Positions 1 to 9,435 of a stretch of 64,000 bases of DNA are shown here, one piece after another (positions within the stretch are counted from its first letter, which is position 1; every line of letters starts with the position of its first letter). Location: assembly GCF_008123425.1 (NCBI RefSeq), contig NZ_VSSS01000015.1, forward strand, positions 62,001 through 126,000, written 5' to 3'. The stretch comes from Bradyrhizobium rifense. GTDB lineage: Bacteria > Pseudomonadota > Alphaproteobacteria > Rhizobiales > Xanthobacteraceae. The position numbers and the translations under genes were made by a program. The notes under the pieces are model-generated. The model searched no databases. It saw only the letters and a program-made list of their open reading frames with translations, and had not been told where the DNA came from.

Positions 1-151
1 CCAGCAGGAACAGCGCCAGCGCAGCCACGCGCACCGCCGCGCCGCGCGCCCGCGCAAGCAGCAGCACGATCGCGATGACCACGATCGCAGCGAGCGCGAT
101 CCACAGGACGATCGTGGGAACCAGCGGCGTGAACGCGATGCCGTAATTCAT
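1..151 (-). CDS. Membrane protein, N-terminus only (fourth gene of the MoxR operon)
   Basis: An open frame starts with ATG at 151 and runs off the left edge, so only about 50 residues are visible. They read as a short periplasmic lead (MNYGIAFTPLV) followed by two closely spaced hydrophobic segments separated by a basic ARARG stretch, as in an inner-membrane protein. It begins 7 bases after the stop of the DUF4159 gene on the same strand, so it is probably translated from the same message. In related genomes this position usually holds a large membrane protein with a glutamine-amidotransferase-like fold. That identity is inferred from context, not from the visible residues. Confidence 0.6.
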   Translation of the reverse strand, partial: MNYGIAFTPLVPTIVLWIALAAIVVIAIVLLLARARGAAVRVAALALFLL

Positions 152-158
152 ATCGATC

Positions 159-2972
159 CTATTGCCCGAGACGTTCGATCAGGGCGGGTGCGTGCACCTG
201 GTCGGCCTTGTAATTGCCGGTCAGCGTGTACATCACGATGTTGACGCCGGCGCGGTAGGCGAATTCGCGCTGGCGCGGTTCGCCGGGCGTCAGCGGCAGC
301 ATCGGCTGGCCGTCGGGACGGAGCGCCCAGGCGCCCGCGAGGTCGTTGGAGGTGATGATGATCGGCGAGACGCCGTCGCCGCCGCGCGCGGGCTTTTGTG
401 CGGTCTCGTCGTCGTCCTCGCGCGGCAGCGCTTCCACCCAGGTCTGGCCCGAATTGAAGCGGCCGGGGAAGTCGCGCAAGAGATAGAAGGTTTTCGTCAG
501 CACATGCTCGCGCGGCACCGGCTCGAGCTCGGGCACGTCGAGCGAGGACAGGATCTCGCGCAAGGCCTGCATGCCCGGCGTCTGCGATGCGCCGTTCTCG
601 CCGGGCAGTGCTTCGACCGCATCGCGGGTGTCGAAGATCACGGTGCCGCCCTGCTTCATATAGGCGTCGATCTTGTTGATGGCGTCCTGCGGCGGTTTTG
701 GCGCGCCCGGCACGATCGGCCAGTAGATCAGCGGGAAGAAGGCGAGCTCGTCGCGCGCGGGATCGATGCCGACGGGGTCGCCGGCCTCGAGCGCGGTGCG
801 CTGCGCCAGGAACAGCGTCAGGCCCGACAGGCCGGCCTTGACGATGGAATCGACGTCGGCATTGCCGGTGACGACATAGGCGAGGCGGGTCTGCGAGGTC
901 GACTTCATCGCGAACTCGTCCGATGCGCTGTCGGCGCGCGACGGCGTCGGCGACAGCACCGCGACGCCTGCGAGCACGAAGCCAAGCAGGATCATGGCAG
1001 GCGCAGCGCGACGGCGCACCAGCGCGGCAAGACCACCGCCGAGCAGCGCCACGATGATCGCGTCGACCAGAAACAGCGCGAGCGCAGTCGACAGCAGCCA
1101 GCCGCGCAAGTCCCGCGGCTCGGCATTGGTGTAGGTGGCGTGCCGGGCGCGCAGGCCCGCGGTGTTGAGGGCTGCGATGCGGTCGGCGTTGGCGAGCGTG
1201 TTCACGGCGAGCGGTCCTTCTGCCGGACCGTAGAAGCCGGGCGGATGATCCGGCGTGGCGCGGTCGCGATAATCAGCCGTCAGCGGCTTGGCGGTGGCCG
1301 GCGGCGGCCCGAATGCGCCGAAGCCATCGAGCATGCGCAGCGGCGCCAGCGTCTCGGCGGTCGCCTCAGTGGCAACGCCGGGGCCGGGCTTGGCGGTGTA
1401 GCCGGACATGTCGACGACACGCCTCAGCATTTCGACGAAGGTGCCCGACATCGGCAGATCCGACCAGCGCATGTCGGCGCTGACATGGAACAGGCTGACA
1501 AGGCCCTTGCCGCGATGCTCGCCGGTCACGAGCGGCGTGCCGTCTTCGAGCGAGGCCCAGCTCTTGGTGGCGAGCACCGCATCGGGCTCGGCCAGCACCT
1601 GCCGGCTCACGGTGACGTCCTTGGGCACGACGACGCCGGCAAACGGACCGTCGGCTGCGAAGGTGGCGAGATGCTGCGGCTTCTCCCAGGTCAGGCTGCC
1701 GCCGAGCGTGCGGCCGCCCTTGCGGAGCTTGACCGGGACGAGATCGTCTTCGGCCTGCGCCAGCCGGGGGCCGGCGAACCGCACCAGCACGCCGCCCTGG
1801 TCGATCCAGGCGTTGAGCCGTTCGCGCAATTCCGGCGCGACGGTGCCGACATCGGCCAAAATGATCATCGGCAGCTTCTGGTCGAGGAATTGGGTGATGC
1901 CCTGCTGCGGCGAGCCCTTGTCGGCGAGCCGCACGTCGGCGAACGGCGCCAGCGCGCGCGTCAGATAGAAGGTCGGCGCCAACAGCGGCTGCGCGGTCTC
2001 GCTGCTTGCGCCCGAGACGATGCCGATGGCGCGGCGCCGCCAGCGCTTGTCGAGCAGCTGCACCGCGCCGGCCGAACGCTCGCCGGATATCTCGAGCCGC
2101 GAGATGTCGTTGCGCAGCTCGACCGGCAGGTCGAACGCCGCCTCGGTTTCCTTGTCCTGCAGCCCAAACGTGAAGCGTGCCTCGCCGATCGGCGACGCTT
2201 TCTGGTCCAGCGCCCGCACGGTGCCGGCGGCAATGCCGCTGTCGGTGCGCAGCACCTTCACCGTCATCTTCGCAGCCGCATTTTCCGCCGCGACCAGCGC
2301 CAGCGGGGAGGAGGTGCCGCCTTCGAACACCGTCAAGCTGCGATCCCCGATGGTCTTGCCGAGGCCAGCCATGAACTCTTCGCCGCGGCCGGTGTCGACG
2401 CCGTCAGACAGCCAGGCGATTTCGCAGTCGCCGGTGGCTTTCAGGAAACGATCGATCGCGGTGAGGGTTTCAACGCGCTCGATCGAATAGGGCTTTGGCA
2501 CGATCTGCCGCAGCGCAACGCGCGCCGCGCCCGCCGGCATCAGCGTGATGTCGCGGTTCGGCTCGGACAGCGGCACCAGCGCGATGGCGCGGCGGTCATT
2601 GTCGGCATTGGCGATCAACTCGTCGGCGGCCCTGATCCTGATGTCCCAGTTCGAGGCGGCGCTCCAGCCGTCGTCGAGCATGATCATCAGCGGCGCCTTG
2701 CTGGCGGCAAGGCCCGTCCGCGGATTCCAGATCGGCCCGGCGGCAGCGAAGATCACCAGTGCTGCGGCGAGCAGCCGCAGCGCGGTCAGCCACCACGGCG
2801 TCCGCGAGGGGGTCTCTTCCCTGGGGGCGATGTCGAACAGCAGGCGGGTCGGCGGAAACTCGATGCGGCGCGGCCGCGGCGGCATCACGCGCAACAGCCA
2901 CCACAGCACCGGCAGGCTGATGAGGCCGATCAAGAGCAGCGGTTCGGTGAAGGCGAGCGGCAATCCCATCAT
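159..2972 (-). CDS. BatA-type N-terminus / DUF4159 membrane protein
   Basis: A 937-residue protein with a BatA-type (aerotolerance regulator N-terminal) membrane anchor at residues ~8-30. A long periplasmic or von Willebrand-like middle region follows, then a second hydrophobic cluster near residues 640-690, and a C-terminal DUF4159 domain from ~700 that includes the TVIFDTRDAV stretch. Proteins of this architecture are always found beside MoxR ATPases and DUF58 proteins and are thought to take part in envelope complex assembly or chaperoning. No biochemical activity is established. It overlaps the upstream DUF58 gene by 4 bases (ATGA), which implies translational coupling. The start at 2972 is set by that overlap. 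Confidence 0.88.
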   Translation of the reverse strand: MMGLPLAFTEPLLLIGLISLPVLWWLLRVMPPRPRRIEFPPTRLLFDIAPREETPSRTPWWLTALRLLAAALVIFAAAGPIWNPRTGLAASKAPLMIMLDDGWSAASNWDIRIRAADELIANADNDRRAIALVPLSEPNRDITLMPAGAARVALRQIVPKPYSIERVETLTAIDRFLKATGDCEIAWLSDGVDTGRGEEFMAGLGKTIGDRSLTVFEGGTSSPLALVAAENAAAKMTVKVLRTDSGIAAGTVRALDQKASPIGEARFTFGLQDKETEAAFDLPVELRNDISRLEISGERSAGAVQLLDKRWRRRAIGIVSGASSETAQPLLAPTFYLTRALAPFADVRLADKGSPQQGITQFLDQKLPMIILADVGTVAPELRERLNAWIDQGGVLVRFAGPRLAQAEDDLVPVKLRKGGRTLGGSLTWEKPQHLATFAADGPFAGVVVPKDVTVSRQVLAEPDAVLATKSWASLEDGTPLVTGEHRGKGLVSLFHVSADMRWSDLPMSGTFVEMLRRVVDMSGYTAKPGPGVATEATAETLAPLRMLDGFGAFGPPPATAKPLTADYRDRATPDHPPGFYGPAEGPLAVNTLANADRIAALNTAGLRARHATYTNAEPRDLRGWLLSTALALFLVDAIIVALLGGGLAALVRRRAAPAMILLGFVLAGVAVLSPTPSRADSASDEFAMKSTSQTRLAYVVTGNADVDSIVKAGLSGLTLFLAQRTALEAGDPVGIDPARDELAFFPLIYWPIVPGAPKPPQDAINKIDAYMKQGGTVIFDTRDAVEALPGENGASQTPGMQALREILSSLDVPELEPVPREHVLTKTFYLLRDFPGRFNSGQTWVEALPREDDDETAQKPARGGDGVSPIIITSNDLAGAWALRPDGQPMLPLTPGEPRQREFAYRAGVNIVMYTLTGNYKADQVHAPALIERLGQ

Positions 2973-3916
2973 GCGGCCGGCCCCGCCTTGATCGAGGTGG
3001 TGCGGGCGCCTGACTTGCTCACCTGCATGCCGGCATGGAGGAACAGCAAGAGCTCGGCGGCCGAGCGGTCGGTCGAATGCGTCGTGAACAGCCAGTCGAG
3101 CTTGTTGGTCTCAGCGCGAATCTGGTCGCGGTGCAGCGCCAGCCGCGCGGTGTAATCCTCCGCCCAGCTCTCGGCGCGGCCGGCGGTGATCACGCCAAAG
3201 CCTTCCGGCTCGACGAACTCGACGCGGCCCGAATAGGGAAACGATTCCTCGGCGGGATCGACGATCTGCACCAGCGTGCCATGCGCGCCGGAGCCGGAGA
3301 GCCCTGCCAGCGTGGTTTTGATCTCCGCGATCGGCGACCAGAAATCCGACAGCAGGATGGTTTCGGCCAGCGCCGCAGGCACGAAGGACGGCGGCAGGCT
3401 CAGCCGGACGGCATCATCATGCAGCATCGCCTGCGCCATCTTGTCGATGACGCTGCGGCTTGTGGTCGGCGCCATCAATCCGGGAATGCCGACGCGCTCG
3501 CCGCCCGCCACCAGCAGTTCGGCCAGCGCGAAGGCGACGATCAGAGTGCGCTCCAATTTGGATTCACGCGCGGTCTTGGAGGCGAAGGCCATCGACGGCG
3601 AACGATCGGGCCAGATCCAGACCGTGTGCGACGCTTCCCATTCGAGCTCGCGGACATAGAGATGGTCGTCACGCGCCGAGCGGCGCCAGTCGACATTCTG
3701 CGACGGCTCGCCCGAAACGAAGCGACGGTATTGCCAGAAATTCTCGCCGGAGCCGGCGCGGCGCCGGCCATGCAGGCCGTGGATGACGTTGGCGGCGATG
3801 CGGCGGGCCTCGAGCACCAGGCGCGGCAGCGAAGCGGCGAGCGTACGGCTTTCGCCATCGGCACGTCGGATCGCTACTGTCTCCTTCGCTGTGTGCCCGG
3901 TCTCTGCGGCCATCAA
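2969..3916 (-). CDS. DUF58 domain-containing protein
   Basis: A 315-residue soluble protein of the DUF58 family. The family hallmark is visible as the RRAGSGENFWQYRRF and ...DVDWRRSARDDHLYVRELEWE region at ~50-95, followed by a vWA-like fold. DUF58 proteins pair with MoxR AAA+ ATPases and are thought to be their client or adaptor. The gene overlaps MoxR upstream and the DUF4159 gene downstream by 4 bases each, so the three are one translationally coupled unit. Length is normal for the family and nothing is disrupted. Confidence 0.92.
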   Translation of the reverse strand: MMAAETGHTAKETVAIRRADGESRTLAASLPRLVLEARRIAANVIHGLHGRRRAGSGENFWQYRRFVSGEPSQNVDWRRSARDDHLYVRELEWEASHTVWIWPDRSPSMAFASKTARESKLERTLIVAFALAELLVAGGERVGIPGLMAPTTSRSVIDKMAQAMLHDDAVRLSLPPSFVPAALAETILLSDFWSPIAEIKTTLAGLSGSGAHGTLVQIVDPAEESFPYSGRVEFVEPEGFGVITAGRAESWAEDYTARLALHRDQIRAETNKLDWLFTTHSTDRSAAELLLFLHAGMQVSKSGARTTSIKAGPAA

Positions 3917-4911
3917 CCGATCCGTGTCTTCAATTGCCGGATCACGTCCGGAATCGTGCGGCCTTCGGCGCGCGCCTGGAACGTCAGCGCCATGCGGTGC
4001 TTCAGGATCGGCTCGGCGAGGTCGAGCACGTCGTCGATCGAGGGCGCGAGACGTCCGTCGATCAGCGCGCGGGCGCGCACGGCGAGCATCAGCGACTGGC
4101 TGGCGCGCGGGCCGGGGCCCCAGGCGATGAACTTGCCGGTCTCGCCGCTGTCCGGACCCGGACGGGCCGCGCGTACCAGCGACAGGATCGCTTCAACGAC
4201 GGAATCGCCGACCGGCAGGCGGCGAACCAGCCGCTGCGCCGTGATCAGCGCATCCGCGCTCATCGAGCCCTTGGCCAGCGTCTCCTCGGCGCCGGTGGTC
4301 TCGAACAGGATGCGGCGTTCGGCGTCGCGATCGGGATAATCGACGTCGATCTCCATCAGGAAGCGGTCGAGCTGCGCTTCGGGCAGCGGATAGGTGCCTT
4401 CCTGCTCCAGCGGGTTTTGCGTTGCGAGCACGTGGAACGGTTTTGGCAAATCGTGGCGCGCGCCGGCAACGGTAATGTGCTGCTCCTGCATCGCCTGCAG
4501 CAGCGCCGATTGCGTGCGCGGGCTGGCGCGGTTGATCTCGTCGGCCATCAAGAGCTGCGCAAAGACGGGACCGGAGATGAAGCGGAAGGAACGCTTGCCC
4601 GCGGTGCTCTCATCTAACACTTCGGCGCCGAGAATATCCGACGGCATCAAATCGGGCGTGAACTGGATGCGCTTGGCATCGAGACCGAGCGTGACGCCGA
4701 GCGTCTCGACCAGCTTGGTCTTGGCGAGGCCGGGCACGCCGATCAAGAGCGCGTGGCCGCCGGAGAGGATCGTGACCAGCGTGTTCTCGATCACGCGATC
4801 CTGGCCGAAGATGACAGACGCGATCGCGTCCTTCGCCGCACGCACCTGGCTCGACACCTGCTCGGCCGAACGGACGATGCCGTCTTCGAGTTTCTCGACA
4901 CTTTCCGCCAT
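3913..4911 (-). CDS. MoxR family AAA+ ATPase
   Basis: A 332-residue AAA+ ATPase with a Walker A of the form GVPGLAKT near residues 58-65 and a Walker B/sensor segment MADEINRASPRTQSALLQAMQE about 60 residues later. This MoxR consensus shows the Q-E motif that follows Walker B. MoxR proteins act as chaperones for maturation of periplasmic or membrane complexes together with vWA-domain partners. It is the first gene of the minus-strand operon, followed by DUF58, DUF4159 and a membrane protein. The ATG at 4911 lies after a purine-rich ribosome-binding region (AAGGAGCTAACGG). Confidence 0.95.
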   Translation of the reverse strand: MAESVEKLEDGIVRSAEQVSSQVRAAKDAIASVIFGQDRVIENTLVTILSGGHALLIGVPGLAKTKLVETLGVTLGLDAKRIQFTPDLMPSDILGAEVLDESTAGKRSFRFISGPVFAQLLMADEINRASPRTQSALLQAMQEQHITVAGARHDLPKPFHVLATQNPLEQEGTYPLPEAQLDRFLMEIDVDYPDRDAERRILFETTGAEETLAKGSMSADALITAQRLVRRLPVGDSVVEAILSLVRAARPGPDSGETGKFIAWGPGPRASQSLMLAVRARALIDGRLAPSIDDVLDLAEPILKHRMALTFQARAEGRTIPDVIRQLKTRIG

Positions 4912-5190
4912 CCGTTAGCTCCTTAAGCCTGCCACGCGGCTATCTTGCGTCGTCAAATGATCTCATCACGCTGCATCATGGGCCCTATGCTAGACTTGCA
5001 GGAAGGCCATGTATTCGTTGAATTAACCTATCCCCACCTTATCGGCTTAGGGTTATGTAGGGCATCACGAAGTGGCGAACTCCACACCGGACTAATCCGG
5101 GGGGGTGGAACCGCGCACCGATTTACAACGTAGACCTGCACCAATCGTGCCAAACGACATCCGTGCGAAATGACAAAGTCAGGGCAAACC

Positions 5191-5802
5191 ATGGCGAACC
5201 AAGGGCAGAGCGCCGATCGTGGTCTTGAGGGGCTGACTGCCGCCGCCAAAAGTGCTGCCAATACCGAAGGCGCCAAAAAGGGATTGCCTCCGGTGCATCT
5301 GTGGAATCCGCCGTTTTGCGGCGATCTCGACATCCGAATCGCTTCCGATGGTACTTGGTTCTACATGGGCACGCCAATCGGGCGCCACGCGCTGGTCCGC
5401 CTGTTCTCGACCATCCTCAAGCGCGAAGGCGACAAGCATTTCCTCGTCACGCCGGTGGAGAAGGTTGGCATCCGCGTCGACGACGCACCGTTCATGGCGG
5501 TCGAGATGCTCAAGGACGGCGAAGACAACCATCGCGTGCTGAGCTTCCGCACCAATGTCGACGACTGGGTCACCTGCGACGCTGCGCATCGGCTGCGTTT
5601 CGAGCAGGCCAGGGACGGCGGGTTGACGCCCTATCTGCATGTCCGCGCCGATCTCTGGGCCAAGGTCACCCGCGCGCTCTATTACGATCTTGTTGACATG
5701 GGCGAGGAGCGGATGGTCGATGGCCAGCCGATGTTCGGCGTCGAGTCGGCCGGCGAGTTCTTCGCCATGGCCGACGCGGAGCAGGTGAGGGCCGCGCTTT
5801 GA
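5191..5802 (+). CDS. DUF1285 domain-containing protein
   Basis: A cytosolic protein of about 203 residues. The conserved DUF1285 core runs from ~30 (PPVHLWNPPFCGDLDIRI) through the GTPIGRHALVRLFSTILKREG and HFLVTPVEKVGI motifs to the end. No enzymatic function is known for the family. An in-frame ATG lies 21 bases upstream at 5170. I prefer 5191 because AGGG sits a suitable distance before it and homologues usually begin MxNQGQS. It heads a plus-strand operon and its stop overlaps the start of the next gene (TTGA). Confidence 0.88.
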   Translation: MANQGQSADRGLEGLTAAAKSAANTEGAKKGLPPVHLWNPPFCGDLDIRIASDGTWFYMGTPIGRHALVRLFSTILKREGDKHFLVTPVEKVGIRVDDAPFMAVEMLKDGEDNHRVLSFRTNVDDWVTCDAAHRLRFEQARDGGLTPYLHVRADLWAKVTRALYYDLVDMGEERMVDGQPMFGVESAGEFFAMADAEQVRAAL

Positions 5803-6479
5803 ACAAGCCTATCTCCAAAAGCGAGAAGAGCGAGCCGGTTGCTTTCCGTGCGGCGGATTTCTTTGCCCGCTCCAGAGCGAGGCTCGGCTTCGACGTTCCG
5901 CCCGGGCTGTTTGATCCGAATATCGTCCCCGCCTCCGGCGATCCCGGCACCGACAAGATGCTCGAGATCGTCGCGCGCGAGCAGCCGGTGCGCCCCGCAG
6001 CGGTGCTGATCGCGGTGGTCGATCATCCCGAGCCGACCATCCTGCTGACGCAGCGTTCGGCGAACCTCAACGATCACGCCGGACAGATCGCCTTTCCCGG
6101 CGGCAAGATCGACGCAACCGATTCCTCGCCGCTAGACGCCGCGCTGCGCGAGGCGGAGGAGGAGGTAGGGCTGTCCAGAGATTTCGTCGAGCCGATCGGC
6201 TATCTCGATCTCTATGGCACCGCGTTCGGCTTCCGCATCCTGCCGACGGTGGCCCGGGTGCGGCCGGGCTTTCAGCTCACCATCAACCATTCCGAGGTTG
6301 ATGACGCATTCGAAGTGCCGCTATCCTTCCTGATGAATCCGGCGAACCACCAGGTGCACAGCAAGGAATTCCGCGGCATGGAGCGGTTTTACTATGCGAT
6401 GCCGTTTGCGGAGCGCTACATCTGGGGTGCGACGGCCGGAATGCTGCGTGTGCTGTATGAGCGGATCTACTCATCATGA
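5799..6479 (+). CDS. CoA pyrophosphatase, NUDIX hydrolase (NudL-like)
   Basis: A 226-residue NUDIX hydrolase predicted to cleave coenzyme A and related dinucleotide pyrophosphates. The CoA-pyrophosphatase signature precedes the Nudix box (LTQRSANLNDHAGQIAFPGG, residues ~90-110). The Nudix box ends REAEEEVGL, matching REUXEEXGU. The start appears to be TTG at 5799 overlapping the DUF1285 stop, so expression is probably coupled. The next gene again overlaps by 4 bases. Placement before the CCA-adding enzyme is common in Rhizobiales. Confidence 0.92.
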   Translation: MNKPISKSEKSEPVAFRAADFFARSRARLGFDVPPGLFDPNIVPASGDPGTDKMLEIVAREQPVRPAAVLIAVVDHPEPTILLTQRSANLNDHAGQIAFPGGKIDATDSSPLDAALREAEEEVGLSRDFVEPIGYLDLYGTAFGFRILPTVARVRPGFQLTINHSEVDDAFEVPLSFLMNPANHQVHSKEFRGMERFYYAMPFAERYIWGATAGMLRVLYERIYSS

Positions 6480-6742
6480 TCCGGCCGGTCCTGACCGAGA
6501 TCGGAATCTTCCTCATCCCCTTTGCCGTCTATGCGTTGTTCCTGGCCGCCACGCGGTCGGGCCTGTTCGTGCAATCGTCCTGGCCGATCACCGTCGTCGC
6601 GCGCCTGGTGCTGGCGGCGCTCGTGCTCGTCATCGCCGGACTGATTGGGTTAGCGCATTTCTCCGGCGCCGCGCCGAACTCGACCTACGTTCCCGCCCAT
6701 ATCGAGAATGGCAGGCTCGTGCCGGGCAGGGAAAAAAGCTGA
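6476..6742 (+). CDS. DUF6111-type small membrane protein
   Basis: An 88-residue protein with three hydrophobic segments (about residues 5-25, 35-60 and the end of that stretch) followed by a short polar tail. It matches the small DUF6111 family found between the Nudix hydrolase and cca genes of Bradyrhizobium relatives. Its start overlaps the upstream gene by 4 bases (ATGA), and cca follows after 22 bases. Function is unknown. It is probably an inner-membrane protein. Confidence 0.8.
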   Translation: MIRPVLTEIGIFLIPFAVYALFLAATRSGLFVQSSWPITVVARLVLAALVLVIAGLIGLAHFSGAAPNSTYVPAHIENGRLVPGREKS

Positions 6743-6764
6743 ATGGAAAGATAAGGGCCGGACG

Positions 6765-8021
6765 ATGAGCGCGGAGCCGATACTTGCTGGTGCGCCCTGG
6801 CTGACCTCAGGCGGGACGGCGCGCGTCCTGCAACTGCTCAACGCCAATGGCGAGGAAGCGCGCGTGGTCGGCGGCACCGTCCGCAACGCGCTGCTCGGCC
6901 TGCCGCCGGGCGACACGGATATCGCGACTACGGCGCGCCCCGACGAGGTGGTGCGGCGCGCGAAAGCTGCCGGCATCAAGAGCGCGCCGACCGGTATCGA
7001 CCACGGCACCGTCACGCTGGTCATCGACAGCGTGCCTTACGAAGTCACGACGCTGCGCGAGGACACCGAAACTTTTGGCCGCAAGGCCAAGGTCGCCTTC
7101 GGCCGCGACTGGGTGAAGGACGCCGAGCGGCGCGATTTTACGATGAACGGCCTGTCGGTCGATGCGAACGGCGTGGTCTACGATTATGTCGGCGGCATCG
7201 CGGATGCCAGGGCACGCCGCGTGCGCTTCATCGGCGAGCCTGACCAACGCATCGCCGAAGATTACTTGCGCATCCTGCGCTTCTTCCGCATCCATGCCGC
7301 GTTCGGCGCCGGCGAGCCCGATCGCGACGGCTACTTCGCCTGCATCCGCGGCCGCGCCGGCCTCGCGACGCTGTCGGCCGAACGCGTGCGCATGGAGATG
7401 CTGAAATTGCTGGTGGCGGGCGGCGCATCCGCAGCCGTGCTTGCCATGGCCGATGCCGGCTTGCTGCAAACGCTGATCGGCGGCGTCGCCTATACCGGTC
7501 CGCTGACGGCGATGATTGCGATCGAGCGTGCACTCGATCTGCCGGCAAGCAGCACGCGCCGCCTCGCCACGCTGACAGTGGCCGTGACCGAAGACGCCAA
7601 GCGCCTCGCGACCCGTTTGAGGCTCTCCAATGCGGAGGCCAAGGCGCTGGATTCCATGGGGCATCGCTGGTGGCGCTTCGCCACCAAGGACGAAGCCAAT
7701 GCGCGGCGGCTGCTGTACCGTCTTGGTCCCGAGCGTTATCACGATCGTGTGTTGCTGGCCTGGGCGCGCAACGGCGGCGACGTGACCTCGTCTCGCTGGC
7801 GCGAGCTCGCAGAGCTGCCGCAACGCTGGACCGCGCCGAAATTCCCGCTGCGCGCCGCCGACTTCATCGCGCGCGGAATGGCGGAAGGACCCGCGCTCGG
7901 ACATGTGTTGACACTCGCCGAGGACGCTTGGCTTGCGGCGGATTTTCCACTAGAGGAAACCGCACTCGCTGCCATCGCCGATCAAGCTGCGGCACGCATC
8001 AGCCGCGATGAGAAAACGTGA
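6765..8021 (+). CDS. cca: CCA tRNA nucleotidyltransferase
   Basis: A 418-residue class II CCA-adding enzyme that builds or repairs the 3' CCA of tRNA. The nucleotidyltransferase head shows VGGTVRNALLG with the metal-binding DTDIAT pair about 12 residues later. Next come the EVTTLREDTETFGRKAKV flexible-loop region, the RRDFTMNGL motif and the EDYLRILRFFR motif, all hallmarks of the family. An in-frame ATG exists at 6708, but ATG 6765 lies 22 bases past the previous stop and starts the conserved part, so I chose it. The stop overlaps the next start (GTGA). Confidence 0.95.
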   Translation: MSAEPILAGAPWLTSGGTARVLQLLNANGEEARVVGGTVRNALLGLPPGDTDIATTARPDEVVRRAKAAGIKSAPTGIDHGTVTLVIDSVPYEVTTLREDTETFGRKAKVAFGRDWVKDAERRDFTMNGLSVDANGVVYDYVGGIADARARRVRFIGEPDQRIAEDYLRILRFFRIHAAFGAGEPDRDGYFACIRGRAGLATLSAERVRMEMLKLLVAGGASAAVLAMADAGLLQTLIGGVAYTGPLTAMIAIERALDLPASSTRRLATLTVAVTEDAKRLATRLRLSNAEAKALDSMGHRWWRFATKDEANARRLLYRLGPERYHDRVLLAWARNGGDVTSSRWRELAELPQRWTAPKFPLRAADFIARGMAEGPALGHVLTLAEDAWLAADFPLEETALAAIADQAAARISRDEKT

Positions 8022-8788
8022 CCATCGTTTCAGGCTTCGCCGACATCTCGATTTTTCAGCTGCTGCTGGTCGCGTTGATGGCGTTGTTTGCTTCGATCAT
8101 CGGTGGTCTCGCCGGCTACGGCACCGGCGCGTTGATGCCGCTGGTGCTGGTGCCGCTGGTCGGTGCCGAGCCGGTGGTGCCGATCATTGCGATCTCCGCG
8201 CTCTTCACCAATTCCAGCCGTGCGATTGCCTACCTCCGCTATGCTGATCGCCGCCGTGCGCTGATCGTGCTCGCCTGCGCGGCCTTGACCACCGCGCTCG
8301 GCGCCTACGGCTACACGCGCCTCACCAATGCCGGAGCTGCGCTCGTGATCGGCACCATGCTGATCCTGAGCGTGCCGCTGCGCCGCGTGCTGCGGAGCCG
8401 CCAGGTCAAGATCGGCGACACCGGCCTCGCCGCGGGATCGGTCGGCTACGGCGTCCTGGTCGGCGGCACATCGGGCTCGGGCGTGATCCTGCTCTCGCTC
8501 TTGATGGCCGCAGGCCTCGAAGGCGCCGCCGTGATCGCAACCGACGCGATGGTCTCGCTCGGCACCGGTCTGATCAAGATCTCGGTGTTCGGCCTCGCCG
8601 GCGCCGTCACCGCACAGGTGCTCGCCTTCGCGCTGCTGATCGGCGGCATCGCCATCCCCGGCGCGTTCCTCGCCAAAGCCTTCGTCGAGCGGATGCCGGT
8701 GCATATCCACACGGCGATCCTCGACGTCGCGGTGATCACCGGCGGGCTGGTGATGATCTCGGCTGCGGCGCGGCAGCTGATCGGGTAG
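8018..8788 (+). CDS. Sulfite exporter TauE/SafE family permease
   Basis: A 256-residue polytopic protein with about eight hydrophobic segments. The GGLAGYGTGALMPLVLVPL stretch near residues 28-47 and the repeated GGTSGSGVILLSLLMAAGL motif match the duplicated TauE/SafE fold. The family exports sulfite, sulfoacetate or other organic anions, and the substrate here is unknown. It starts with GTG overlapping the cca stop by 4 bases and is the last gene of the operon. Confidence 0.9.
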   Translation: MTIVSGFADISIFQLLLVALMALFASIIGGLAGYGTGALMPLVLVPLVGAEPVVPIIAISALFTNSSRAIAYLRYADRRRALIVLACAALTTALGAYGYTRLTNAGAALVIGTMLILSVPLRRVLRSRQVKIGDTGLAAGSVGYGVLVGGTSGSGVILLSLLMAAGLEGAAVIATDAMVSLGTGLIKISVFGLAGAVTAQVLAFALLIGGIAIPGAFLAKAFVERMPVHIHTAILDVAVITGGLVMISAAARQLIG

Positions 8789-8984
8789 ATGGCCCTGGCG
8801 TCAAGCGGGGTTGAGGCACCGATGCTATCGCAGCGCAAGCAAAAGCTGGTGCGCGATTCGGAACTTTCGGAAAATTACGAGGTAGACCGGATGGCCAATG
8901 GTAGGGAGTGCCGCCTGTAGTGCATTCTGACGTGCCTGGGCTGGTGAAAGCCCGTCAGCCCAGCAAATTGGCCTCAGCTCAGCA

Positions 8985-9007
8985 GCCCCGAGTTGGGGCC
9001 GATTTTT
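8985..9007 (+). terminator. Possible rho-independent terminator after the cca operon
   Basis: A short GC stem (GCCCC, loop GAGTT, GGGGC) is followed by CGATTTTT. It lies about 200 bases after the TauE/SafE stop in a 311-base stretch (8789-9099) where I see no gene. The stem is only 5 bp, so this is a moderate call. Confidence 0.45.
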
Positions 9008-9099
9008 GCTGGCAATTGGCAGTGGGAATGGGCCACCGGTCATGGTGTCAAAGGATCTGCCCGAACAAGATTCCAGCGTGAGGCCTGGGAGGACAACCA

Positions 9100-9363
9100 A
9101 TGTTCTGGGTATTTTGGGACACGATGCTCAAGCGTGTCCGTATCCACCACCAGGACTGCGGAGCGTGCCGAAACGGCCAGGGAATGCAGCAGGGAAGTAT
9201 CCGCGTTGGCCGCGGCAGCACTTATTTCTGGGAGGAGTTTCCCAGCTATCCAGAGGCCCTCCGGAAAACCGAGCAGCTTCGCCGAGCGGGCATGATTGCT
9301 CAAGGCTGTCGTGTCAATTGCAGCCTTTGCCATCCAGAACGTGCAAACAAGGATTCGGCTTAA
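9100..9363 (+). CDS. Small two-CXXC protein, unknown function
   Basis: An 87-residue protein with a good ribosome-binding site (GGGAGG, 6 bases before the ATG). It carries HHQDCGACRNGQGM near residues 16-29 and a C-terminal CSLCHPE, so two CXXC pairs that could bind one zinc or iron. Between them is a YFWEEFPSYPEALRKTEQL helix-like stretch. Small proteins beginning with RIH-x-x-(D/N)C-x-x-C are frequent in Bradyrhizobium and are uncharacterised. It stands alone between the cca operon and the outer-membrane protein. Confidence 0.65.
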   Translation: MFWVFWDTMLKRVRIHHQDCGACRNGQGMQQGSIRVGRGSTYFWEEFPSYPEALRKTEQLRRAGMIAQGCRVNCSLCHPERANKDSA

Positions 9364-9435
9364 GGCGCATCAAGGACGCCTGTCAGACGCCGGCGTCACG
9401 TTCGGCGAGCAGCGGCGACGATGTCCCGTTCATCT

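Noticed and set aside
162..3155. 997-residue plus-strand open frame opposite the DUF4159 gene
   Set aside because: Arg/His/Gln-rich composition and no family. It is the reverse-strand shadow of a GC-rich gene, as are all other long frames antisense to recognised genes.
8789..9099. Open frame of 91 residues on the minus strand
   Set aside because: No domain or ribosome-binding site, and contains a terminator-like hairpin.
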